A stretch of DNA of 5,655 nt from Eggerthella sp. CAG:209 (GTDB lineage: Bacteria; Actinomycetota; Coriobacteriia; Coriobacteriales; Eggerthellaceae). Positions 1-5,655 of this stretch are shown piece after piece. The DNA is taken from assembly GCA_000436075.1 (NCBI GenBank), contig FR884610.1:2696-8350 (forward strand), read 5' to 3'. Both the position numbers and the translations under genes were made by a program. Position 1 is the first letter of the stretch, and every line of letters begins with the position of its first letter. Under the pieces are notes generated by a model. That model saw only the letters and a program-made list of their open reading frames with translations. It searched no databases and was not told the DNA's origin.

Positions 1-1830
1 GGCAACAGGCGCAGCCGATGAGCTGTTACCGGCCAACGCCAAACGGTACGGCACAGTTCCACCTGCAACCGTCTGGATGGTTTTTGCGAGCAACTCTTGG
101 ACTTCAGCCTTTTGGGCTGCGTTGAATGCAAAAGCGCTATCTTTTCCGAATTCAACCACTATACCCTGGCCATCCGCCTCGGCGGAAACCTTAGCATTCA
201 TGAACAGGACACCGCGCGCAGGATTAACTTTCCTGAGCGAAGCGGTGACCGAATGCCACAAGCGCTGCACGGCAGCAGGATTGGACAGGTCAACCTGAGC
301 GGTAAGCGCTGCTGCCTGGCGCGGCTGAACCGTTTCGGGCGCCTGGAAAAACGATCCAGCTGGCTGAACAGCGGGGGTAGGTGCCGATGCTTGCGGTACC
401 GACGAAGCAACGGCCGGTGGCGTTTGCGGTGCCGGCGGGGCAACAGGGGCCGAAACAGAACCCTGAGGCCAGGCGGCATTGCGACCCGAAGCATCCTGCG
501 CTGCAAGGGCTGCAGGCACTTGGGCAGAGGGGGCAGGCTGGCCGGAAGAACCAGCTGACGCAGCCACCGGGGCGGAAGGCGCATGCGATGTGGACTGAGC
601 GGAAACAGCCGCATATTGAGGAGCGCCGCCGCCAACACGGGCTGATGCCGCCGGAGCGACTTCAGCAGGAGAAGAGGCGTTCCCCAGCATCGACAAACGT
701 CGCTCCAGCTCTTCAACCCGTTCCGCCAAGGCTTCGAGCGTTAGGTCTGATTCGGGACGAACCATACGAGTAAGGGCAATCTCAAACGTTAGGCGAGGAT
801 TGCTCGAAACGCGCAGTTCTTTCGATACATCACCCAAAAGGACAAGCATGCGACTAAGGCGATCTTGGCCAAAGAGCTTCAGTTCCCCGATCATTACCGT
901 GCGCATCGATTCGCTGATCTGCAGTTCCACATCAAGGCCCGCCATAGACATCAGGTACAACGTGCGCACATGCTCTGCCAAATCATGGACAAACTGGGCA
1001 AGGTCGGCACCGGTTTCCACATACTGGGCAACCCAATTGAAACATGCTGCTGCATCTCTGCGGCCAATAGCCTCTACGATTTCAGAGAGATCGGCATTAT
1101 CGAGCGAACCAAGAAGGCTTTGCGCTCCTTCGAGAGTTGCCTTACCTCCGCAGTACGCAATGAGCTGCTCAAGCGAAGTAAGTGCATTGCGCATTCCGCC
1201 CTCGGCACGGTGCGCAATAAGATCGAGCGCTTCGGCCTCGAACTCAACGCCCTCTTCGGCACATACGGCGCCCAAACGAGCCACGATAGATTCGATTGAT
1301 ATGCGATGAAAATCAAAACGCTGGCATCGCGAGAGAATGGTTTCTGGAACCTTCTGCGGATCGGTGGTACAGAGAATGAAGACGACATGGCTCGGCGGTT
1401 CTTCGATGGTTTTGAGAAGCGCATTGAAGGCCGCCGTCGAGAGCATATGCACCTCGTCGATGATGTAGACCTTCCAGGCACCGCGAGTTGGCGCGTAACT
1501 TACACGGCTGATGATTTCCTCACGTACATTTTCAACGCCCGTGCGGCTTGCGGCGTCCAGCTCGTACACATCAGGGTGAGTGCCTTGAGCGATAGCCTGG
1601 CATTCCTCGCAGGTTCCGTCAGGTTCGATAGTGGGACCCTTTTCGCACATTAAGGCCTTGGCAAGAATGCGCGCAGTGGTTGTTTTGCCAGTACCACGCG
1701 GACCGCAGAACAAATAGGCGTGGGAGACCTTATCCTGCTCGATTGCGTTTTTCAGTGTACGCTCGATATGTTCCTGACCCACGACATCAGCAAACGTGGA
1801 CGGACGATATTTGCGATACAGCGCCTCCAT
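1..1830 (-). CDS. dnaX: DNA polymerase III subunit gamma/tau (partial, 3' end outside window)
   Basis: This is the ATPase subunit of the replicative clamp loader, which loads the beta sliding clamp and, as tau, links polymerase cores to the helicase. The frame is open for 610 codons from the ATG at 1830 to the window edge, so the C-terminus is missing. The start MEALYRKYRP matches the family N-terminus and has a strong Shine-Dalgarno site. Visible motifs are Walker A GPRGTGKTT (residues 43-51), a zinc module with Cys62, Cys74 and Cys77, Walker B IIDEVHML (123-130), a sensor-1 region (FILCTTDPQK, 151-160) and the SRC arginine-finger motif (167-169). AAA+ lid and collar helices follow to about residue 360. 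A short acidic/basic helix (368-381) leads into a Pro/Ala/Ser-rich linker (about 385-510), then a folded tau-like domain (about 512-600) starting near NPAAVQRLWHSV. No A6G-type slippery site for a gamma frameshift was seen. recR often lies downstream of dnaX, but that region is not visible here. Confidence 0.96.
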   Translation of the reverse strand, partial: MEALYRKYRPSTFADVVGQEHIERTLKNAIEQDKVSHAYLFCGPRGTGKTTTARILAKALMCEKGPTIEPDGTCEECQAIAQGTHPDVYELDAASRTGVENVREEIISRVSYAPTRGAWKVYIIDEVHMLSTAAFNALLKTIEEPPSHVVFILCTTDPQKVPETILSRCQRFDFHRISIESIVARLGAVCAEEGVEFEAEALDLIAHRAEGGMRNALTSLEQLIAYCGGKATLEGAQSLLGSLDNADLSEIVEAIGRRDAAACFNWVAQYVETGADLAQFVHDLAEHVRTLYLMSMAGLDVELQISESMRTVMIGELKLFGQDRLSRMLVLLGDVSKELRVSSNPRLTFEIALTRMVRPESDLTLEALAERVEELERRLSMLGNASSPAEVAPAASARVGGGAPQYAAVSAQSTSHAPSAPVAASAGSSGQPAPSAQVPAALAAQDASGRNAAWPQGSVSAPVAPPAPQTPPAVASSVPQASAPTPAVQPAGSFFQAPETVQPRQAAALTAQVDLSNPAAVQRLWHSVTASLRKVNPARGVLFMNAKVSAEADGQGIVVEFGKDSAFAFNAAQKAEVQELLAKTIQTVAGGTVPYRLALAGNSSSAAPVA

Positions 1831-1836
1831 GCAGAG

Positions 1837-1843
1837 CCTCCTT
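1837..1843 (-). promoter_or_regulatory. Shine-Dalgarno site of dnaX
   Basis: On the minus strand AAGGAGG lies 6 nt upstream of the ATG at 1830. It is a near-perfect anti-16S match at good spacing and fixes the dnaX start. It is the strongest ribosome binding site in the window, in keeping with dnaX having its own initiation instead of coupling to dedA. Confidence 0.85.
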
Positions 1844-1869
1844 CGCGGACAGCCAAGCTTCCGCTTCAC

Positions 1870-1885
1870 ATCCGCATAAGCGGAT
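1870..1885 (-). repeat. Inverted repeat in the dedA-dnaX spacer
   Basis: A perfect 6-bp stem (ATCCGC / GCGGAT, loop TTAT) lies in the 105-nt spacer between the dedA stop (1936) and the dnaX start (1830). It overlaps a competing 7-bp pairing (AAGCGGA at 1884-1878 with TCCGCTT at 1866-1860), so only one of the two can form. A third repeat, CCCATA (1913-1908) with TATGGG (1895-1890), lies just upstream in the transcript. No U-run follows any of them, so none looks like an intrinsic terminator. A role in the dnaX leader mRNA is possible but unproven. I see no convincing promoter in this spacer. Confidence 0.45.
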
Positions 1886-1935
1886 CCCGCCCATACGCCC
1901 TTATGCATATGGGATGTTACTGTGCCTTACCGATT

Positions 1936-2676
1936 TTAGCGGGCTTCCTCTTCGGAGCGAGCGTGCTTTGCGCGAGCTATACGCTCTGCATCAACCGCCG
2001 CTTCAACCTCAAAATCGCGTTTTCCACTTTTGCGAGAGGAAATAGCCGCTTTAACAGCACCAATGAAAGCCGGCGCAACAGAAACAGCCACGATTCCCAA
2101 TACAATGATTTCGAAATGCTCCTGCACGAAAGGCACGCCGCCAAAGAAGAAGCCCACCAACACGAACAGCGAAACCCAGGAAATACCGCCGATACAATTG
2201 AACAGCGTGAATTTACCGAAATTCATATGCCCCGTACCAGCGATAAAGGGGGCAAAGGTGCGGAAGAACGGCATGAAGCGCGTAATGACGATAGTAAGCC
2301 CACCGTACTTTTCGAAGAAGTGATCGAGCTTAGCCATACGCTCGGGCGTAAGAGCCTTGATCTTGCCCGAGTCGATAATACGGGCGCCGAAGAAACGGGC
2401 AATCCAATAGTTGGAGGTGTTACCCAGGATAGCCGCAGCATAGAATACCAAGAGCGTTGCCCCAAGGTTCAGACCACCGCCATCGGCAGAGAACACACCC
2501 GCCGCGAACAAAAGGGAGTCGCCGGGCAGGAAGGGAAAGAACACCAATCCCGTTTCAATGAACACGATGAGAAACAGAGGAGTGTACACCCAAACTGCAC
2601 CCAGCGTTACGATCCAGCCTGCAATTGCGCCACGCGGATCGTGAAGCAAGCCCAGAATAAAATTGATGATTTCCAT
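1936..2676 (-). CDS. DedA-family integral membrane protein
   Basis: This is a 246-residue polytopic membrane protein of the DedA (SNARE-associated/VTT) family. Members are proton-dependent transporters, and some flip undecaprenyl phosphate back across the membrane. Conserved charged residues match those known to matter in E. coli YqjA: Glu41 and Asp53 (12 apart, in IETGLVFFPFLPGDSLL) and Arg133 and Arg139 (6 apart, in TRFMPFFRTFAPFIAGTGH). Hydrophobic segments lie at about 20-60, 70-97, 127-148, 155-180 and 188-212. The C-terminal tail (213-246) is charged and rich in Ala, Glu and Arg. The start at 2676 was chosen because GAAGGA lies 4 nt upstream and the product begins MEIINFILGLL; starts at 2718 or 2712 add residues next to a hairpin and lack a ribosome site. 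The gene lies between ffs and dnaX, possibly co-transcribed with one or both. The exact substrate cannot be read from the sequence. Confidence 0.92.
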   Translation of the reverse strand: MEIINFILGLLHDPRGAIAGWIVTLGAVWVYTPLFLIVFIETGLVFFPFLPGDSLLFAAGVFSADGGGLNLGATLLVFYAAAILGNTSNYWIARFFGARIIDSGKIKALTPERMAKLDHFFEKYGGLTIVITRFMPFFRTFAPFIAGTGHMNFGKFTLFNCIGGISWVSLFVLVGFFFGGVPFVQEHFEIIVLGIVAVSVAPAFIGAVKAAISSRKSGKRDFEVEAAVDAERIARAKHARSEEEAR

Positions 2677-2680
2677 GCGA

Positions 2681-2686
2681 TCCTTC
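2681..2686 (-). promoter_or_regulatory. Shine-Dalgarno site deciding the dedA start
   Basis: On the minus strand GAAGGA lies 4 nt before the ATG at 2676. The spacing is short, but it is the only purine-rich match near a candidate start. It favours this ATG over the in-frame upstream starts at 2718 and 2712. Confidence 0.55.
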
Positions 2687-2719
2687 GTCTTGATTGTTGC
2701 AAATGTGCCCATATACACG

Positions 2720-2746
2720 TTTCGCCGATCAAATTGACCGGCGAAA
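2720..2746 (-). terminator. Strong hairpin just 3' of ffs, possible weak terminator or processing element
   Basis: The minus strand reads TTTCGCCGGTCA, loop ATT, TGATCGGCGAAA. This gives a 12-bp stem with one G-U pair and a 3-nt loop. It begins 4 nt after the last paired base of the SRP RNA. No U-tract follows (next bases CGTGTATATG), so it is not a classical intrinsic terminator. It could be an inefficient terminator, a stop for 3' trimming of the RNA, or a leader structure of a dedA transcript that reads through from ffs. Confidence 0.4.
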
Positions 2747-2750
2747 CCAA

Positions 2751-2855
2751 GTATCCCGAAAAGGCCCGGGCGCTCGTCAGAGGCCCCTTATGGCTGCTTC
2801 CTCCCGGACCTGACCAGGTTCAGAACTTGGCGCCGCCCAAGCCCTTTCGGGATAC
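2751..2855 (-). ncRNA. ffs: Signal recognition particle RNA, small bacterial (4.5S) type
   Basis: This is the RNA scaffold that binds Ffh and FtsY to target membrane proteins to the translocon. The conserved apical domain is present: CAGGTCC, a GGGA tetraloop (GNRA type, 2805-2802) and GGAAGCAGCC with the asymmetric loop that Ffh recognises. The ends pair as GTATCCCGAAAGG with CCTTTTCGGGATAC, with one extra U bulged. A second helix pairs GCTTGGGCG with CGCCCGGGC. At about 105 nt it matches the short form without an Alu domain. The ends given are the limits of the terminal helix; the mature ends may differ by a few bases. It lies 79 nt after folC with its own -10 box. Confidence 0.95.
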
Positions 2856-2868
2856 TTCAACAGCTGTT

Positions 2869-2874
2869 AGTATA
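2869..2874 (-). promoter_or_regulatory. Probable -10 box of the ffs promoter
   Basis: TATACT on the minus strand differs from TATAAT at one position and lies 13 nt before the first paired base of the SRP RNA. Transcription would start near 2862, leaving a short leader to be trimmed. No clear -35 box was found at 16-18 nt spacing (GATGGC or a neighbour is a poor match), so an activator or a relaxed -35 is possible. A perfect 10-bp palindrome, AACAGCTGTT, lies directly between the -10 box and the RNA (2868-2859). Confidence 0.55.
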
Positions 2875-2934
2875 ACCCACGCAATACCGTTGCCATCCAG
2901 CAGGGGCTTTGACCATCAAATGCGCACAGGTTCG

Positions 2935-4206
2935 CTACCTGGCGTTCTCGAAGTGGTGCCAGGCCTTTTTGATAGAGGCAATTCCATAGAGGCTGCCACA
3001 GAAGCAAATGGGCAAACTGCCCTCGGAAAACTCAAGGGCATGCTCTACCGCGCTACGAGGCGTAGAGGCTGCCACCACTTCTACAGGATGGATTCCTACG
3101 GCAATTTGAACCGCGTCCGCCAAATCGGATTCCGAAAGCGCGCGAGGATTATCGGGGCGGTAACATACAAACGCCTTGGCCAATGGAACCAGCAGCTTCA
3201 GCATTTCCGCATAGTCTTTGTCGGCCATTACGCCTATGCAAAACACCACGCTCCCCCGATCGTAGCGAGATGTCAGCTCGGAGCTAAGAGCGCGCACGGC
3301 ATGGATATTGTGAGCACCATCTATAAGAGCATCGGGGCTGCGACGAAGAAACTCAAAGCGACCTGCCCATGAAGCCCGAGACAGACCGCTCCGCATCGCT
3401 TGTTCGTCGATGCTCCAACCGCGCTGAACAAGAACCCTGCACGCTTCCAAAGCTACCGCCGCATTGGTGCGTTGGAACGATCCTTGCAGCTGAACGGACA
3501 AGTGGCTGAACCCGCCGTACGAGAAATCGGAAGTATCGCCAACAATAGATGCGGCATCAACGTAGCGAATGGATGTCGCACAACGATCTGCTTCTTCATT
3601 CAAGCGGCGTTGGGCTTCTTGTTCTTGAGGCGCGCTCACTGCAGGAATCCTCGTTTTCAGGATGCCCGCTTTCTCGCCCGCAATCTGATAGAGCGTGCTT
3701 CCCAGAAGCGCGCAATGATCGTACGAAATGGGGGCAAACACGCAAACCTCGACCGTGCGGATAACGTTGGTCGAATCAAGCCTTCCACCCAAACCGACCT
3801 CCGCAACGACAATGTTGCACTTCTCTTCGGCAAAATAGGTGAAAGCCACAGCCGTCATAAGCTCGAATTCGGTCGGGTGGCTGGCCATAGCCTCTGCCGC
3901 ATCCTTCACTTTCAGCGTTACCTCTGAAAGACGCTGCAAGGAGATGTTTTCCCCATTGATCCGAATGCGCTCTTCAAAACGCTCAATATAGGGGCTGGTG
4001 AACAAGCCGACCTTATAGCCCGACTCTTCCAGAATGCTTGAGACGAACGAGCAGGTTGAGCCTTTGCCGTTAGTGCCCGCAACATGCACAAACCGAAGGG
4101 CATCCTGTGGATTGCCCAGCTTGGCCAACAGTTCTTCGATACGTTCGAGGCCTAAGCTCATGCTTCGCCAACGCGGTTCGTTGATATAGGCAACTGGATC
4201 AAACAT
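2935..4206 (-). CDS. folC: Bifunctional folylpolyglutamate synthase / dihydrofolate synthase
   Basis: This cytosolic Mur-ligase-family enzyme adds glutamate to folates and, in many bacteria, also makes dihydrofolate from dihydropteroate, using ATP. In the 423-residue product from the ATG at 4206, motifs appear in the expected order: the LGLERIEELLAKLGNP start region, P-loop GTNGKGS (44-50), FTSPYIERFEERI (69-81), EVGLGGRLDSTN (136-147), SYDHCALLG (161-169), GEKAGI with the usually carbamylated lysine (Lys179), WAGRFE (280-285), DGAHN (296-300) and GVMADKDY (325-332). Length is normal for the family. The ATG overlaps the stop of the upstream LCP gene by 8 nt, and the product begins MFDPVAYINEPRW as family members do. 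An in-frame TTG at 4227 would add seven residues, but AGGTGG sits only 3 nt before it. DGAHN is followed by Ile where Pro is common. Whether it has both activities cannot be told from sequence. Confidence 0.94.
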   Translation of the reverse strand: MFDPVAYINEPRWRSMSLGLERIEELLAKLGNPQDALRFVHVAGTNGKGSTCSFVSSILEESGYKVGLFTSPYIERFEERIRINGENISLQRLSEVTLKVKDAAEAMASHPTEFELMTAVAFTYFAEEKCNIVVAEVGLGGRLDSTNVIRTVEVCVFAPISYDHCALLGSTLYQIAGEKAGILKTRIPAVSAPQEQEAQRRLNEEADRCATSIRYVDAASIVGDTSDFSYGGFSHLSVQLQGSFQRTNAAVALEACRVLVQRGWSIDEQAMRSGLSRASWAGRFEFLRRSPDALIDGAHNIHAVRALSSELTSRYDRGSVVFCIGVMADKDYAEMLKLLVPLAKAFVCYRPDNPRALSESDLADAVQIAVGIHPVEVVAASTPRSAVEHALEFSEGSLPICFCGSLYGIASIKKAWHHFENAR

Positions 4207-5655
4207 GGCTCGTCCAGTCTTTGCCAACTACCACCTGGATATTGGTCGAGAGGTTGTAATACACACCTGCAGCAACTGCGCGTCCCGTTCCAAGGTCCTG
4301 GACGATAGCCTCGGCGGCCAGCTTGTCGTTGTCGGAGCGGTAGATTACCAAGGTTTCATCGTATACGAACGATTCCGCGTTGCCCGTATCTTTGATGGTA
4401 TAGCCAGCGTTGGTAAGAACCTGAGCCGCCTGCGCACTGTAACCATCAGCGCCTGCGCCATTCAGAACCACAATGGAAACCGATCCCTTGTTAACCCCGC
4501 TGGTGTCTACGGAGGTATCCATGTTCTGGCCGTTCTTGAACTGATCGCAAATCTGGGAGAACGAAGAAGATGCTACCGACCAGGAAACCTTGTCACCTGA
4601 AACGGACTGACTTCCCGGCACCGTATTCGAATAGAACGTCGCATTCGGGAACAACGAAGCAATCTTACCGATTTCGTCGTAGCTCATATCCGTTTTGATC
4701 TTGCCAGCGATATCGTCGGCGCTCATGGCGAAATCAAGGCCGCCCTTGTCTTCAAGAGCCTGCACAAATGCAGTAAACACCTGATTCTGAACATTAGCGC
4801 GCTGTCCGTATCCATCGGTATAGTTTTTGGCACTTACATAAACGAGGGCCTGATCCCCGTTTAAGGTTTGCTGACCGGGGTCGAGTACTGCAGTTCCCAC
4901 CGTTGGATCATCAACGTATTGCTCTACGTTGACATTCAACCCACCAAGAGAGTCAACGAGCGAGGCAAAGTCTTCGCCCGTAATCCTTACATAGTGGTTG
5001 ATGTCCTGACCGACAAGCGAAGAGACCTGCTTTACCAGCTCGCGCTCATCCTTAATATGGGGAGCATCTCGCAGCATGGTCCCCTTAGAGTCGGTATCGG
5101 AATAGGTGGCAGTAATATTGCTGGGTATATTCAGCAACGAAACCGTATTGTTCTGGTAATCCACGCGTAAGACAGCCAAGTAGCTGGCACACTCGTTTTC
5201 GCCGCTCCCATTGAGGCCCGCAAGCAACGTATAAGTGGGCTCATCATTCTTTGCCGAAACAAGCGCACTGGATACACTGCTGTCGTCAAGCGCCATCGAG
5301 GAAGAAAGCGAGTTGCGATAGGCGCATGTACCGAGGTTCAGCGCAATAACCACAATCAGAATGATGCCGACGATCAACGTAATACGGCTCACATTGTCTC
5401 GGTGGCGCATAAAGCTTTCGGTTCGCGACTGCCCTACTTTTCGGCGTGACGTGCGTTCGTCAACCGAACGAGATTGAATATGGATCTGACGCACTTCGCC
5501 GGTTCGGCGACTCGGCACCGCTGAGGTACGAGGACGGCGCGAATGGGCAGAGGCTCGGCGCTGGGACTGAGGCCCACGAGAACCAGACGCATGCGACCCA
5601 ATTACCGAGGAAGACCAATCGGCTTTATTTCGAGACGAGGGACGGCGACGGCCCG
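4199..5655 (-). CDS. LytR-CpsA-Psr (LCP) family protein with LytR_C domain (partial, 5' end outside window)
   Basis: This is a membrane-anchored extracytoplasmic protein. LCP enzymes transfer glycopolymers from undecaprenyl carriers to peptidoglycan. Numbered from the GTG at 5518, there is a basic cytoplasmic tail (1-45), one transmembrane helix (46-66, ITLIVGIILIVVIALN), an LCP domain (about 95-255) and a LytR_C domain (about 345-432, starting SVSIVVLNGAGADGYSAQAA). LCP signatures kept include INHYVRITGEDFASLVDSLGG (173-193, read as two parts INHYVRIT and GEDFASLVDSLGG), the stretch LDPGQQTLNGDQALVYV (212-228) and NVQNQV (242-247). Several normally conserved Arg/Asp positions are changed, so it may be a weak or non-catalytic member. 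The frame stays open for 45 more codons to the edge, rich in Arg and Ser and without an ATG. The GTG lacks a ribosome site, so the true start is probably beyond the window. It overlaps folC by 8 nt. Confidence 0.87.
   Translation of the reverse strand, partial: GRRRPSSRNKADWSSSVIGSHASGSRGPQSQRRASAHSRRPRTSAVPSRRTGEVRQIHIQSRSVDERTSRRKVGQSRTESFMRHRDNVSRITLIVGIILIVVIALNLGTCAYRNSLSSSMALDDSSVSSALVSAKNDEPTYTLLAGLNGSGENECASYLAVLRVDYQNNTVSLLNIPSNITATYSDTDSKGTMLRDAPHIKDERELVKQVSSLVGQDINHYVRITGEDFASLVDSLGGLNVNVEQYVDDPTVGTAVLDPGQQTLNGDQALVYVSAKNYTDGYGQRANVQNQVFTAFVQALEDKGGLDFAMSADDIAGKIKTDMSYDEIGKIASLFPNATFYSNTVPGSQSVSGDKVSWSVASSSFSQICDQFKNGQNMDTSVDTSGVNKGSVSIVVLNGAGADGYSAQAAQVLTNAGYTIKDTGNAESFVYDETLVIYRSDNDKLAAEAIVQDLGTGRAVAAGVYYNLSTNIQVVVGKDWTSHV

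Noticed and set aside
300..680. Possible programmed frameshift site in dnaX producing the gamma form.
   Set aside because: No A6G-type heptamer or other X XXY YYZ heptamer in the right frame was seen; the T-run near 350 (TCG TTT TTC) does not fit the pattern.
198..716. A 172-codon minus-strand frame in the dnaX linker region.
   Set aside because: It is an alternative frame of the GC-rich Pro/Ala linker of dnaX. The dnaX frame continues unbroken through it and resumes a folded domain afterwards.
2223..2465. An 80-codon minus-strand frame inside dedA.
   Set aside because: It is an out-of-frame reading of dedA, whose own frame carries the conserved DedA residues.
2856..2934. Possible serine tRNA next to ffs, as in some Gram-positive genomes.
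   Set aside because: The spacer is too short for a tRNA and has no cloverleaf-like stems or TTC loop; it holds only the ffs promoter region.
1720..3372. A 550-codon open frame on the plus strand.
   Set aside because: It runs antisense across the dnaX start, all of dedA, the SRP RNA and the folC 3' end. The protein has no recognisable domain and is low in hydrophobic order; it is a shadow of the real minus-strand genes.
4205..4600. A 131-codon plus-strand frame opposite the end of the LCP gene.
   Set aside because: It is antisense to the LytR_C domain and shows no domain of its own or ribosome site.

Overview
All the genes in this window lie on the minus strand, so they read from high to low coordinates: a LytR-CpsA-Psr (LCP) envelope protein, folC, the SRP RNA gene (ffs), a DedA-family membrane protein and dnaX. 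The first and last are cut by the window edges. The base composition is moderately GC-rich. The LCP protein with a C-terminal LytR_C domain, the short SRP RNA without an Alu domain, and the Gram-positive-like DnaX point to Actinomycetota. A Coriobacteriia (Eggerthella/Slackia-like) source is my best guess, but it is an inference from protein style, not a database match.

Layout. 5655-4199: LCP-LytR_C protein with a long basic Arg/Ser-rich cytoplasmic tail that runs off the right edge. 4206-2935: folC, overlapping the LCP stop by 8 nt, so the two are probably translationally coupled. 2934-2856: a short spacer with a good -10 box for the RNA gene. 2855-2751: ffs, about 105 nt. 2746-2720: a strong hairpin without a U-tract just after ffs. 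2676-1936: dedA. 1935-1831: a spacer with overlapping inverted repeats and a strong Shine-Dalgarno site. 1830-1: the first 610 codons of dnaX, with its stop outside the window.

How the genes fit together. Most is core housekeeping: replication (clamp-loader subunit tau/gamma), membrane protein targeting (SRP RNA) and folate polyglutamylation. The LCP and DedA proteins may share an envelope theme, since LCP enzymes release undecaprenyl-phosphate carrier when they attach glycopolymers to the wall, and some DedA proteins recycle that carrier across the membrane. The most notable points are the loss of several normally conserved charged active-site residues in the LCP domain, a DnaX zinc module with only three of four cysteines, and a dedA gene between ffs and dnaX. 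I found no mobile element, CRISPR array, tRNA or sign of an undescribed multi-gene system.
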